Position numbers and translations under genes: made by a program
Assembly: GCA_022747635.1 (NCBI GenBank)
Contig: JAKTNV010000009.1
Span: forward strand, 67,974,407 to 68,038,406
Direction of reading: 5' to 3'
From: Hetaerina americana
Taxonomy: Eukaryota; Arthropoda; Insecta; Odonata; Calopterygidae
Length of the DNA stretch: 64,000 nt
Notes under the pieces: model-generated
What the model saw: only the letters and a program-made list of their open reading frames with translations
Told to the model about the DNA's origin: nothing
The model's database searches: none
In this document: positions 13,195 to 26,514 of the stretch, piece after piece
Layout of the letters: each line of letters starts with the position of its first letter
How positions within the stretch are numbered: the first letter of the stretch is position 1

Positions 13195-15900
13195 TGACAA
13201 TGATCTGCATCCATTATTCCTACCTTTTCTTTTGATTTTTTCCAACAATCTCGTCACCTTCCTCACCATGCCTAACATCTAATTGTTTCATTTCATTTCT
13301 ATCCAATTCACCTGTTTCATCTTTCCTAAGACCCACATTTTAAAAACCTGCAATCTACACCAATCATCTTACATCCTTTGCTATGTTTCCACGCCGTATA
13401 AGTAAAAGCTCCATATCGAAGTTTTAAAATGCCATTGTACATCATCCTTAGTCAATGTCCCCACCACTAATTCCCACTTCCTTTTGAAAACTTTTTTGCC
13501 TAACTCAATTCTTCTTCTCATGTCCAAGCTGATTTGACAATTTTGTTTCAAAATATTTCCGAAAAAAAAATACATTTTCAAATGCTCTAGTTGATGAACC
13601 ACTGCTATAATTTTGAATTAGCTTTTCTTTTCCTGAAATATTGCATAACTCTTACTATATTTTCTTCAATTCTCATTCAACACCTATCGCGCTTTTTAAT
13701 GCGCTCATCAATGTTTCTAACCCCTTTGATTGGAAAACTAAAGTTTAATCAGGTGAAAATAGTGGGAATTGTGAGCTTTATTTCAAGAATCTTGCCTTTG
13801 CTCATCCCATTTTTCCATCCAACACTCGCTCCAGGGCAGTTTGAGACAAACTTAGAATATGGATAAGCCACCTATCCCTACGATTAACTCCTATTTTCTA
13901 AAATAAATTCATTATTTCCACGAAGTTTACTCTATTGAACGCCTTATTAATAGCTACAAAACCAGTAAATACATACTGATTTTATGCTATGCTCCTCCTT
14001 TGTGTCCCCAGTGCTGTTATTGTTCTAGCATATCTATTACCTCTTCAAACTTACACTTGTTTTAATTTATCATTTCTCCTCTTCAACTTTCTCTTATTGT
14101 TGATCATAAAAACTAATTAAGCGTCGTTTTAATTGTAAATTGTCCACGAAGTCTATCACATATGGCTATCTTTTGCTTTTTTTGGAATAGTACTTAACAC
14201 TTCTGACGAAATATTCCGCCCAAATTCATCCCTCATCCTAACAAATTCATCCCCATGTATTAGCCCACACGAATGTGGTAGGAGAATCTCTTCTCACCAC
14301 ATTATTATAAACCCTTATGCAATATTAATCTTGTCTTCCGTGACGCCTATCTGATGAAGGTTCACTGCTGCTTCCGGGAGTTACCGTCGGGTACCAACGA
14401 CACCAAGTGCATCGACGGTAATTCCCGGAACCTTATACCCTGATGTAGTTCTGCGAGAAGGTTGTCTATCCTCACGGCCTTATTTGATCCCATATCTCTG
14501 AATCCTCTCTATCTTGAAATCAAGTTTGCCTTGGCCTAAGCTAACCACATCTATATTTACTCTCTCTCTATTTCTAAAGTTGCTGGCCTAATATCTTTGC
14601 CGCATAGTTTTTCAAAAATTTCCTTTCACATTTCTTGAATCTTTTCTAGTTTTATTAACAATTTTCCTGACCTTACTGCATCTGCTGATTGTTTGTCACG
14701 GATTTCACCTTCTTACACCTTGGTAGTACCTGATGCAATATCTTCTATCTACCCACCCACTAACCTTCCCCTGATGCACACCAAATTTTACCCCTCTCTA
14801 TGCAAACATTCCATCCGTATTTTTCCACCTGGAAGTACTAATCGAAATTGTACTTTACCGCCTCAATTACTATTCAGTTCTGTTTACTTTATTCTGCAAC
14901 TTTTAAAATTCTTCTATTACATATTTCTCTATCTTCTTACCATTTGGTTTCTAATCCATGACTTTCTTAAACCTTACCTATTGTTTTGCTTGAGGCTTTT
15001 CATATCTTAACTTATTTGTTCCAGTTTCTTTTGTTACAATCTTCTCATTTTGAACCTAAATTTTTTCTACAGCCTACGAATAATCCTCTCTTTTCTTTCC
15101 TATTTACATTTCCATATTCTATTCCACTCTTACTATGTGAAATTCCCAAATCCTTACACTGCTAGTTTCACCACGCTTCTTTCTTCATATTTGTTTCGCG
15201 TCTGAATTACTTTAATAACACTTTTCACTACCTCCTACCAAACTCTATGTTTGTATTATTTCATTGCCTTATCTCATTTATCTTTCTCATCATCACGATC
15301 GCAATCCAAAGTTTACTTGTCTTTTCACATTCACAGTTCCTATAATTTCGTTTACGGCTTTTAATATTCCTTGTTTTGTGTACCCATTTTTGGTTTATAA
15401 AACCGAGCACCCTATTCTTATAATTTTCTCTACGGTCTGATGATACTCTTTTCTTGTTGTTCCTACTGAGACTTTCAAACTCTATCTCGCAAACATCTTT
15501 CCTGTGTTATCCTCTTGAATCTGACAATACACTTAATTAGTTCCAAATTATTGTATGAATCTGTATTCGCTCCTGGGAAACTGTGCTGATTAATCACGCT
15601 ATTCTTAAATTTGCACCAATTCATTTACTGTCGAACTGTTGCCTTTATAAATACCCGAAAATTGTCTCCATACACCTATTCCTAATTTGGAAGAAGCTAT
15701 TTTGTGCTTAGATAGTTTTCTCTTCAATGGAAAATAGGAAGTTTTCCTAATTAAGTAAAAACCTTTATTCTCTTTTCGTATGCAACATAAGGAGTTCCAA
15801 CAGAAATTATATTTGTTTATCATATTGCCCTCTCCAGAATGTGTTATCGTTTCTCCCATCCTGTTATAATAAAAGAATCTCACCTGAATAATGTGGCTCG
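13195..15900 (-). mobile_element. RTE-like LINE, degenerate copy (minus)
   Basis: A heavily mutated minus-strand non-LTR retrotransposon, read from about 15.9 kb down to 13.2 kb. At the 5' side, 15820-15880 gives a MGETITHSGEGN-type segment matching the endonuclease core. Around 15.56-15.62 kb the sequence (reverse strand cagcacagtttcccaggagc) aligns with cacagcttcccaggagcgga at about 16.58 kb in the neighbouring copy. At the 3' side, 13381-13602 (minus) contains DMRRRIELGKKVFKRKWELVVGTLTKDD, matching DVRRRIRVEYQSFTRRREWMIGTLSKVV of the 16.1-18.7 kb copy. No continuous frame survives and the RT catalytic block is not readable. A small hairpin lies within it at 14.37-14.43 kb. Confidence 0.7.
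14372..14430. repeat. Hairpin-forming inverted repeat
   Basis: Arms 14372-14389 (ttccgggagttaccgtcg) and 14413-14430 pair at 17 of 18 positions around a 23-base loop. The GC content stands out from the AT-rich LINE relic around it. Outside the arms, aaggtt at 14358-14363 and aacctt at 14429-14434 extend the symmetry loosely. It may be a small foldback element inserted into the LINE. No target-site duplication could be assigned. Confidence 0.6.
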
Positions 15901-16140
15901 AAATTCTAATAATTTAAAATAGCTACCAAGATATTTTTTGTCAATGAAATTTCTCCTTAAAAAAGCTCATTTGCCTTCCCCTCTTCTCCACTTAGCTAAA
16001 TAATTATTTTTCTTGGCCTCAAAATATTTATTTTATTATTATTTCTATTAAATATAAATCTATTAAGTACGTATCCAACAATATTTATTTTTATGTTTTC
16101 ATTACTTTTTTCAAATATTTAATTTTATATATCTATGTAG

Positions 16141-18712
16141 CGTAGTCAACATAGAAGAGGCAACGGATAGAATACTACTAGTGGGGACAAAGGTAGCACA
16201 GAATTTGGTCATTGTTAAGATAAAAATACCACCTAGCAGTAATAAGGAGGAAGTCGATAATATATACGATAAGCTAGAGGACATAAACGCGTGTGTTTCT
16301 GCAGGGGAAAAATTTCATAGGATATGGGGGATTAGAATGCGATGATTGGCGAAGAAAAAGATGGTTATGCGGTGGGGGACTACGGTTTAGGCACGAGGAA
16401 TGACCACGGGGAGAAAACAATTGAGTTCTGCAGGAGACAGGAGTTATTCATCACGAACACTTGGATTAGACACTAAAAAAGGCGCAGGTATACATAGAAA
16501 ATGCTAGGTGACTCAGAAAGGTCTCTGCTACATTATATTCTGGTTAGGCACAGGTTTAGGAACAGTGTGATAAATTCGCACAGCTTCCCAGGAGCGGATG
16601 CAGACTCTGGCCACAATTTAGTTTTTATGAAATGTAGCGTCCGTTATGTAGCGTCCGAAAGATATAAGGCAGGGGCGGCGGGTTAGAATATGGAATGTAG
16701 AAGCATTAAATTGTTTGAAAAGGAAGGAGTACCAACAGGCTGTAGAGGAAATCATGGAGGATAGAAAAGGGCTAGTAACTATCGAAGAAAAATGGGAAAG
16801 TATCAAGAAAGGGTTATCTAAAGCCGCAAAAGACAATATTGGAACCGTTAATGGAAAAAGGGCAAGGAAACCATGGATCACAGATAAGACGATTAGAGAA
16901 GAAAATGGAAGAATGTAAACACAAAGTTTGGCAACATTAAGTAGAAAGAGTTAAATAATAAATTGAGGTGGGCAACAAATAAAGCAAAAGAAGCATGGTG
17001 GAAAACGCAGTGTGAGGATATGGAAAGTTTACATAGGATGGGTGAAATGGTGCCGCATACAGCAAAGTGAAATCTTTATTGGGAAGTAAGAAGGGAAGAT
17101 CAGTGTTCAAAATTAGAGATATGTCGGGTAACCTAATAGTTGACATATGAAAGATCCAAGAGAGATGGAAGGAATATATAGAAGGACTTTATGGCAAAAT
17201 GTATGTAAAGCCAACAAGAGAAGATATGGAAAAAGAATTTGAGGGAGAGAAAGATACCTTAGGTCCATGCATACTCGAACATGATAAGGAAAGGGCATTA
17301 AGGGAGATGAAATCTAATAAGGCCGTGTGGGCAGAAAATCTTCCTGCGGAACTTCTAAAAGGTCTAGGAAAAGGTAAAGAAGATGATTTTATATGGATGG
17401 ATTCGTAGTATCTGTGAAGAAAGAAACTACCCGGAAGACTTTGTGAGATCAGTTTTATTTCCTATTCCGAAAAAGCTATGGCGTGCATCACGTGAGCACT
17501 ACAAAGCAATAAGTTTGATATCCCACCCAGGTATAGGTTCACAGGGTCCACAGGGTCATCAACAAAAGGATGGAAAGTGGAGCAAATTATTATTTGGGTG
17601 ATTAGTCTGAGATTAGGAAAAGGAAAGGTAGGCGTGATGCCATTACAATAATGACATCACTAATAGAGAGGAATATGGAATGCAATACAGTATTTTCCTG
17701 TTTCTTTGATTTCGAAAAGGCGTTTGATAGGGTGAATTGGGAAGAACTCTTGATTATATTGCAGAAAATAGGAATAAATTGGAGTGACAGTGCTAATTAT
17801 CCACCTATAGATGTCACAGATTGCTCAGGTGCCAGCTCAGGGTACGGAGAGTTCGGATGGGCTGTGTTAGGAAGAGGAATTAGGTAGTGTTGCCCATTAT
17901 TACAAGAACTGTTCAACGTGTATGTGGAGGAAATGACTAAAGAGGCATGGGAAGAACTGGGGGTAGGAATGAAAGTCGTTGAGGAATTCATAAAATAACC
18001 AAGCTCTAATTTGCCAGTCAGCCAAGGGGTCGCAATCATTGCTGATTGAGTTGAAAGCTCATTATTTTCTTCGATTGTTGTTTCGTAGGAAGAGAAAGTC
18101 TAAGCTAAACATTGAAATAGTAAGGCAAAAAATAGAGCAGGTAGAGCAATTTAGGTATCTCGGAAGTGTTTTGCACCAATACGGTCAAAGTAGTAGGGAC
18201 GTAAGGAGAAGAATTAGGGTGGAATATCAGTCTTTCACAAGGAGGAGGGAGTGGATGATAGGGACGTTGAGTAAGGTTGTTAAGAAAAGACTCATTAAAA
18301 GTTTTGATATGGAACGGCTGTTATGTACCTGACTGACTGTGGTCACTGAAGCTGGAGGGTAGACTTAGATTGAAGGATTTTGAAATGTGGGTGTGGTGAA
18401 GGTGAAATGGACCGAAGGGAAAACACACAAGGAATTACTAGGAATGTTGGGTAAGAATAGGGGTTTGTTGGGACAAATCCTAAGGAGGCAGGAAAAATGG
18501 ATGAAAGGCGTATTGAAAGGCAATGGGGTGTGAAAGACTGTAAGAGATGGGAGAATGTTAGTCAAACGAGGAAAGGTTAGGAGTAAAATAGGGACGTTGG
18601 ACCGGATAAAGGGAGGAAAGAAATGAACAAGGATGAAGAAGGACGTGATGCAGAGTATGTTGGTGGATTGTGTTAGAAAACACGAAATATTTATTCGGTA
18701 GTTGTGTCAATC
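16141..18712 (+). mobile_element. RTE-like LINE, 5'-truncated degenerate copy (plus)
   Basis: The best preserved RTE-like copy, though broken by many stops and frameshifts. It begins inside the AP-endonuclease domain: GDYGLGTRNDHGEKTIEFCRRQELFITNTWIRH at about 16.37-16.48 kb is the usual endonuclease block. A basic connector (RKPWITDKTIREENGRM, 16.86-16.92 kb) follows. The RT fingers are at about 17.3-17.5 kb (NLPAELLKGLGKGKED, then PEDFVRSVLFPIPKK and AISLISH). RT motif A is FDFEKAFDRVNW at about 17.70-17.74 kb. The second catalytic motif (normally F/YADD) is not recognisable near 17.95-18.05 kb. The C-terminal region at 18.09-18.33 kb reads KIEQVEQFRYLGSVLHQYG, then RRRIR. The 3' end near 18.71 kb shares aatatttattcgg with the 62.3-kb copy. 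Confidence 0.82.
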
Positions 18713-19150
18713 CAAATCCTATTTTAACTAGTAGATTTCCTAATAAAAACCTAATATATTTTGATCATTACGCATTTATATCCATTTTAGACATTTTCCG
18801 GAAGCAATTATTCACCAGAATCTTTACTCAATTGGACAGAAATATGGAAGGCAGTAGATATTGGGAGCTTATGATTTTTTTCAGATAGGCCTCTCGTGCT
18901 AATATTGCTTTCACTTTCTCCATTTTCACTGTTCTATTAACAAAAATTATTATATTCTATTAATAAAAATATATATAAAAAATATTATTAATATATGTCA
19001 CTACATTTGTCATCAATCATAGGTAATCCATTTTGTCGATCTCTCTTCATCCCAGATTTTGGAAGCATTTCAATAATTGGAATTTTAAGGTTTCACAGTG
19101 TAGTAATCTTTTGAATGAATTTATGCAATGCTTCTCGCAGAATCTGAAGT
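18713..19150. other. AT-rich spacer between two LINE copies
   Basis: No recognisable feature. It separates the RTE 3' end from the 3' tail of the CR1/Jockey-like element. A 72-codon frame at 18670-18888 begins in the LINE tail and has no known domain. Confidence 0.5.
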
Positions 19151-19215
19151 ATCATCTACATCTACATAATACCCCGCAAGCCGCCGCAAGGGCGTGTGGC
19201 GGGGGGTGTTAGGTC
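19151..19215 (-). repeat. LINE 3'-terminal block and simple-repeat tail
   Basis: Reverse-strand order: ggtgacctaacacc, a GC-rich stretch with a potential stem (ccgccacacgccc and the complementary gggcgtgtggcgg orientation), gcggcttgcggggtattatg, then tagatgtagatgat. It is conserved in two plus-strand copies in this window, so it is probably the site where the element's own RT recognises its RNA. Confidence 0.75.
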
Positions 19216-19661
19216 ACCAACCGTAAAAATGAAAAATACCACATGCAAAAAAACAACACGGAAAATTACACCCACAGCAGCGCACACACTCATGCAAAAA
19301 TCCCTTCATCCAATACTCATGCAAACACATATACCGCAAAACAACTAAAAAACTGCACCCCATGATGCAGCACGAAAGCCATCCTAAAACACGGAAGCCA
19401 GGACACAACAAGCAAGAAATTGAAACATCACTACCACATGAAAATGCACCACGAAACACTCTATCCCCAAAGAGTCTGTAAAAGAAGGGGAATGCGACCC
19501 AACGTTGCAGGTAGCAGGAATTTCCCCCCGCGGAGAGGGACGAGGGATTGAAAGGGAAACTTAAAAACAGATGAACAGAACACGAATGAGGTCATTCGGA
19601 AAGAATGGGTTATTATAGCAAAACACATAAGGTTAGTGGAAGAGCATGCATTTAAATAGAA

Positions 19662-20957
19662 CTAATTATTTTTTAGACGCTGAGGGTGGCAAGTGGAATT
19701 TTTGCTATCTATAACCCTGCAGTTGCTATCCCGTATTGTCCGTGGGAAGAAGGAGTCCTTGAGTCGGCTAGTTCTGGCATCTATTTCCCGAATTTTATAT
19801 GCATGATCCAAGCGACCAATGTATGTAGGAGTACGAATAATTTGCGAGACCTCGGTGCTGAAACATGCGGATCTAAATTTATTTAATAATTTCAATCTTG
19901 CATGGAATCGTCTCTCTGCCAATGATTCCCACCCCAAATCCATGAGCATTTCGGTGACGCTTTGCGTTTTATCGTAGGAATTTTTTACAAAACGGGCTGC
20001 CCGGCGTTGAACCTTCTCAATTTCCCGAATGAGACCTTTTTCACTCGGATCCCACACGCTGCATGCGTATTCTAAATGAGGCCTTACAAGAGCGTGGTAA
20101 CAACGTTCCTTGACCTTCGAGTCACTTTTGCCGACAATGCGTCCAATGAATCCCAATTTTTTATATGCTTGACCGCAGACTTTACGTATGTGAGTCCCCC
20201 AAGTTAAGTCTTTTGTGAATGTGACACCTAGGTATTTTACCGTATCAACTACTGCTAAGTCACCTCCAGCTAATTTGTAAGCAAATCCCGTTGATCTTTT
20301 AAAGAAATTTACCACTGAACATTTACTATAATTTAGAGTCAATCCCCAGTTAGAACACCATTTAGTAATGCAATCTAAATCCTGCGCTAGAATAAAACGA
20401 TCCACATTCCCAGATATCTCCCGATAGATCACCGTGTCATCCGCGAACATCCTAATTTTACTTTTCACTTCGCGGTTCAAATCGTTAACAAAAATCAAGA
20501 AAAGCAACGGCCCGATCACACTTCCCTGAGGTACCCCCGACGTGACTCGAACGCTGTCGGAACTAGCGCCATCAAGGACTACCCTCTGTTCCCGCTCTGA
20601 AAGAAAATCTTTAACCCAACTTATGGCGCCCTTGTTTATACCCGCGACCTTTAATTTATGAATGAGTTTACCGTGTGGGACCTTATCAAATGCCTTTTGA
20701 AAATCTAAGAAGATGGCATCCACTTGCCTACCTCTCTCACCCGATAAAAGTAAATCATGTGTGAATAATCCTAATTGGGTTTCGCAGGAGCGGGTTATCC
20801 TGAATCCGTGTTGATTGTCACTTAAAAAGTTAATATTGTCAAGGTGTCTCATTATTGAACTGACAATTATGTGCTCTAAGATTTTGCAACAGATAGAAGT
20901 AAGAGATATAGGTCTGTAATTACTGGGATCCTCCCTGTCACCACCTTTAAAAATCAA
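19662..20957 (-). pseudogene. LINE reverse transcriptase, 5'-truncated but open frame
   Basis: 431 codons open to a natural C-terminal stop. The start is lost: the frame opens right after an in-frame stop near 20.96 kb with no proper ATG. RT signatures in order: NYRPISLTS (residues 13-21), motif A LDFQKAFD (84-91, catalytic Asp85), motif B SGVPQGSVIGPLL (140-152), motif C FADD (171-174, both Asp present), then KYLGVTF and thumb sequence. The C-terminal part carries VQRRAARFVKNSY and the FFPRTIRDSN block near the end. The endonuclease domain and the first RT segments are absent, so this copy cannot retrotranspose. The lack of internal stops suggests a fairly recent insertion, younger than the RTE relics nearby. 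Confidence 0.88.
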
Positions 20958-23900
20958 TCATTTTATCAATCTAGGGAATCCAATAAAACGTAAACTTACT
21001 GTAATATATTTATAATTTATTGAATAAAAATTTTATGGTTTACTTAACACAAATATGTATAGCCTCCATGCTGTCGATATAACTACATACTAACATCATG
21101 GAACATGAACTGAAGTAATCAAGCGGATAAGAGCAAAGTTAGCTGTAACAATTGAGGCTAAGCCTTACCTCATACCAAGGGGTGTTAATCATTCAAATTA
21201 ATGACGGATGGTTCGGGGAAGTTCCTTTCACTGAATTCTCCAATTAAATCTTGTGTCCGGAAAATTCGTCTTCATTTATCTGGAGCGGTCTAGGGCATCA
21301 CCAGATTTGAACTCTTGACTCAAATGGTAGTAGACAACTCTCTGCTATGGAAAAAATACCAATATGCTGTCATGTCATTAAAAACCCAAAATTATCGGTT
21401 TCTGTAGGGAGAATTTGGATATTACATACAAAATAATGTCTTTTTAGAGTCAAAACATTTGCAATTGGTCATATTTCTCAGATCATAGGGATATACGGTG
21501 GGTCTAATACAAGCGAAAGCTCTTCATATATTCATAATGGGACATTAGTGGACTATAAATAGTTTTAATATTTATAAGCTTAATTTGAGCAATTCCATTA
21601 TTGCTAAAATGCTTAGCTTCCATTCGGAGGGCTCGGGACGCTCCTACGTATATGTTCTCTGGTTGTAATATTTCGGATATAAGATCTTCTGAAGAAACTG
21701 TACTAGGCACCAGGACAGGGACTGCTTCCCGTGACCAGTTGTGTGAATTTGACATACAACAGGTTATGGGAAGGTTGTGAATAATTTCTTAATTCAGCAA
21801 TGCAACCAACTTCATGTTGACAAATTCAATGAAACTGCCAGATGTGCCTCTGCAGTAACACGCAACTAAGTCATCCGCTAAAGCGCATTACAATGCAAAA
21901 TTTTTAAATTATAAATATCAATTTATTCGTTCGATTTGACAGTGTTGATAATTATTATTTTACATGGCATTTGGATAAAATTTCAATTTTAATTCTGCTA
22001 GTTTTTTCAATGTATTTAACAGTTAACATTACCTATTGGCTGTATTCTAATTTTAAATAAGTTTTCTTGCTCGCTCGCTCCAACGCTGTTGTCCAAGTTG
22101 AGTAACGTAAAATATCTTGGGGCTCAAAAAGCGCTTTTAATTAAAAGAAGGTCCCCTTGAAATGTAATTCACAATGCACTGAAATGCACTGAATGCATTT
22201 ATTGCGCTCATTGAAAATGTAAAAATTGGTAAAAACAGATATAAATATTACGTAATATTTTTATAATCGAGTAAAAATAATATATTTCACTGGGAATTTT
22301 TATTTTTTCGCCAGTATATTTTTTATTAATCTCCATCCTCAACAACAGTGAATGCTTAAATATGAACCATTGATTATGATATTGTGATTTAAATAAATAC
22401 ATGAAAAATCGTTTTATTAAAATGTAAACAATACATATTATATTAATACTTTGGGTAAGTGCTCAAATGTTTGGAGGTTAATGGTGGAATCATTTACATC
22501 TTGGAAAAAAGAGGATATACCTATGGTGACCTTCAATATTCAAGTTTTAATTAATTTATAAAAAAATTGACACCCTCACTGACATTACATTGCAATTAGG
22601 TAGTCATTGCATGTATACTTCGTAATGATTTGTTAGTCCAAGGTAGTTTAAGTTAGTTCTTTTGGATGGACACAGATTAATAAATATCTTAGCCTTGCTT
22701 AACAAGACAGATCAAGAAATACCGCACGTTAATTTATACTGCCATATTGCATGAATGGAACCTCTCTTATATACGTGCTATCTTATTTTATTCATTTGGT
22801 ACTAATTCCTATTGTTATCTTATTATGCTGTTCATTTTACGCCTTCTTTCTGTCCGCATTCAAAAATATCTCCATCGATCTCTCCCACTCATTCCTGTCC
22901 TCCTAGTTAATATGTATACAGTTCCTTTCCTGACCCATCTTATCTGTTTTCCCCCATTCAATCTGACGCTAAATTTTATTAGCGCTTAATTGTGTTCTAA
23001 ATCTTCATTAGTCCCCATGGAAAAATTGCTAATGAATGAGCCTATAGATAAAACTGTGCCGGACTGTACCATAGTCCGAATGATATACCGCTGAATCCCT
23101 CGACCTTTTTCCATCACATTTGTGCCAATTGTTGCCCAGAAACTAAGCATTTTCTTTGAATGAACCATTTCTCTCTTCCAAAATTCTATCACTTTCTTCG
23201 CGCGGTCATTCCTTGTTTCGACCTCACTACCGACCCTTCTTTCGTCCATTCCTATCACGCATGGTAATCAAATGCTTCCAGGTTCGCCCTCAATTATTTT
23301 CTCAAGTTAATCAAATGATACCATACCTATTATTTACGCCCCTGTAGGTATTTGTTGGCACTTAGAATTTTAGTGCATATTTTTTACATTCAAGTATTCC
23401 ACCTTATATTCTCAAATCTAATTTATAATATGTTTTGCCCAAGATAGGCTTTAGGCATACTCACGTATCGTAGTGGCAATGCATGTTCCACAGCGTTTTT
23501 TAGCAATTGATTCTTCCTCTTCTTAAAACACGTTTTTTTATTTGATATTATGTCTAAATTGTATTAATTGAAATCAGGGATATAAAGACTTATTTTAACG
23601 TGTCAGTGCATCGAGAATTTAACACTTTTAATGAATACCTTGCATATTACTGGTCCCCTAAATAAATATCATCATTTTGCCGACAACGTTGAGTTTTTGG
23701 CACATAATAAAATTATAGGAAATAAGAAAATATGGGACAACAAACGAACCAAACATATAGTTTGACCATAACTAATTGTCAAGTTGTTTCCAAGACGGAA
23801 GGAAAGAAGGCCACTAAAAGCTACAATGAAAAGGCAAAACCAAGACAAAAAAGAGCTTTGATGTTGGAGGACAAAATGACGGTATTACCTAAAATTGGTA

Positions 23901-26420
23901 AAATCCAGCAATAAATCAGGGTTTGATGGACTCCTTTTCTCTGGAATGGTAAGTGTTGTTGTTGATTATTAGTGTTAGCGCATTTTTTATGATCTTTGTT
24001 AAGTGCTAGGCATTAATCCGTCGGCTAGAAAGAAATCTATGTAGTCCACTAAGAAAATAGGATAGATAGAAATAGAACACATAACCTGAAACGATGACCA
24101 TAGGTTTAAAAATGGACCACACGCCAAACCTTTTCAATAAAATGAAATCTTCAAACCACGTTATTTCATGTTATCATCTAATATTTCGATCCATCAAGTC
24201 TGTAGCTAATGTAGGTCATTCTGTACTAGTGGATCTGAATGGACATTTATTTTATAAATATATGCCTCCTCAGTACATCATTCTCAGGACAAATTACGGG
24301 AATTAGCAGTAGTTCCAATTTTTAAACTAGGGCAAAATCCAAATTAAAATATGAAAAATACATTTTATGCACAAAATATAAATAGTACGGAGACTGTGTA
24401 GTAATTCTCTTGTAGTTTATTTGATAGTTCAGCTCAACATTTTGGTCGTATTTTGAAAATATGATTGAGAGTTTGTATTTTGGAATACAAAGGTGGATAT
24501 ATACTGATGCTCTGGTAAAACATTTTACTCTTTGTTTGCAGAGAATTTTGTTCTAAAAGGAACCTTATTCTTTTTATTTTCTTGCATTAAATTTCTCTAT
24601 TTATTTGGTATAATTCAGAATTATATTAGAGTTGGTAATATAAAAAGTTCATTTACTCAACTGCAAGGGAGGACGAGATCTCTAAGCAATCCATGAGAAA
24701 CAAACCAATGCGGTAAGTATTGGATGAGTCAACATAAGAAAAGAATGAATTTTGTATCATGTTAAAGTAATTTTGTGTCCCAATGAGGATTTTAGGCAAA
24801 TCTTATGAGTTGCTACAGACCTCAAGGATTTGCAACATCCTATTGCCCTTCAAATGTGAACAGGCATGGCAAGAACGACAGGACAGATGACACTGACTTG
24901 TTAATTTGGCAAAAAATAAACGTGATCACTTTTGAATGGTACAATTATCTTATAATTGACAAATATTAGTTTTCATAATCTTTATTTTTTCTTACTTTAC
25001 TGTGGTTGTAAACATCGTCTAGCCCAAGGATCTCGTGCGGTGACCAACATATATTTCCAGTTTAAATATTGACCCTTTTTAGATTAGATTTTAGAAATTT
25101 TATAATTTTTGGACGTGAGTAGACGCGCATCCTCCTATAAAATACAAAAACTAACTCCTTGACCACAGGGTATTGTCTGAATCTGGTTTTGAAAAAGTAA
25201 GAGTTACATGAAGGGTAGTTTATGCGGTATTCTTGGGTATATTAAAATATTCTTCTATTGACACTAAGTTATCAACTCATCACTGATAGCTACATAAATT
25301 TTGATTTATATTTTTACATCTGTTACATCACTGAAGGTCGTTAGACGTAAATTTCAAGTAGTGATAGCTCCTTGTATTTACTATATCCGTAAGACTTTTA
25401 TGTTGTTTTTTTCATTCTTCAATCCTCAGGCCAACTACAAATAAAGGATATCTAAACAAGTGCACTTGCTAGGTAGTATATTTTAATTAAGTGTGTTTAA
25501 GAAATATGTTTTACTCGACATAATGCCAGTAGTAAAATTCCTGAGATTTTATGTGATTTATTAGTTTGAATTTATTTTTAAATCAATTATTATAGCTCTA
25601 AAAATTTTCCGAAGATAGATTTGGCTATTTTAGTCGATTCTTGAATAATTGGTGCCTAATAATACTTATGTCGATTTATTCCTTCAATACGAAATAATTT
25701 CTTTCTATAAATATTTCTGGTCGTGGAAAACGGAAGGTAGAATGTGTTTGTACCTTAGAACGATCGGATGTATGGGCACCATTAATAGTCATACCGGTTT
25801 ATGCCGGGGCTATCTGTATACTAACATATACATCTATGAGGAAAATGGAGTAGAAAAAGAGTATCGCAGATGATTATATGCCACTAGATATTAATTTACT
25901 CCAAACTCCAGCTTGAAACAATAAATCTAGAAAATTTGTATCCATTTTCGGAAAGTCATTTCGTGCAAACATTTTACTCTATAGGTTTTGCCTAAGTTCA
26001 TTCTGGCATAACTAATGAATTTTGACTATCAGAGTTAAACGTAAATCTTTTTGCCATAAAATTCATACTGACCCATTTTAAGGAATGCCTCTCTAAAAAC
26101 GTTCAAACAACGATAACTTCCTTTGGATTTTAAAATTCAGAAGGAAAGTAATGTAAAATTCACAAACGCTTATCTAAAACCTTTTAATCGAGACAAATGG
26201 GAAATCATGACTGAGTTATTTTCCGGAAGGATTTTCTTTGTACGAAACAAAGACCAGTCAGTTTTTCTCTATGTTATTGACTCTCAAGACTTTCCCAGGC
26301 GACTGTTTCTGGGCCCGGACAGGTTAATACCGGCAGCGGAAGATTTAAAGCCTTTATGAGCGAATTAATTTCAATTTAAACTGCTTGGACCAAATCCGAT
26401 CAAGCGACAATAGGATGAAG
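20958..26420. other. AT-rich spacer, no gene seen
   Basis: About 5.5 kb of AT-rich sequence. The frame at 21504-21755 (minus, beginning MSNSHNWSREAVPVLVPS) has a protein-like composition, but no domain I know and no clear splice sites. Frames at 22986-23258 (minus), 23732-23914 (plus) and 26123-26359 (plus) are likewise unrecognised. No RNA genes or terminal repeats were seen. Confidence 0.5.
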
Positions 26421-26514
26421 AACCTTTTTTTTTACATCCCAGCCCCGTCTCCTTTGCTAACCCTGCCGTCCTAGTCCGGTTTAAAGCCTACCGAAGAGCG
26501 AAAAAAATAGTCCT

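Larger units (their letters stand above)
19151..20957 (-). mobile_element. CR1/Jockey-like LINE, 5'-truncated copy J1
   Basis: A minus-strand non-LTR retrotransposon truncated inside the RT domain at about 20957, with a complete 3' side. The RT frame (19662-20957) is followed by roughly 510 bp of 3' UTR. The element ends in a conserved GC-rich block at about 19165-19215 (reverse strand: ggtgacctaacacc, then gcggcttgcgg) and a short tail made of GTAGAT-type repeats at 19151-19166. The same terminal block recurs at 57.26-57.33 kb and 58.73-58.80 kb on the plus strand. I found no convincing target-site duplication. 5' truncation with a simple-repeat tail instead of poly(A) is typical of CR1-like LINEs. 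The exact clade (CR1, L2 or Jockey) needs a tree. Confidence 0.88.
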
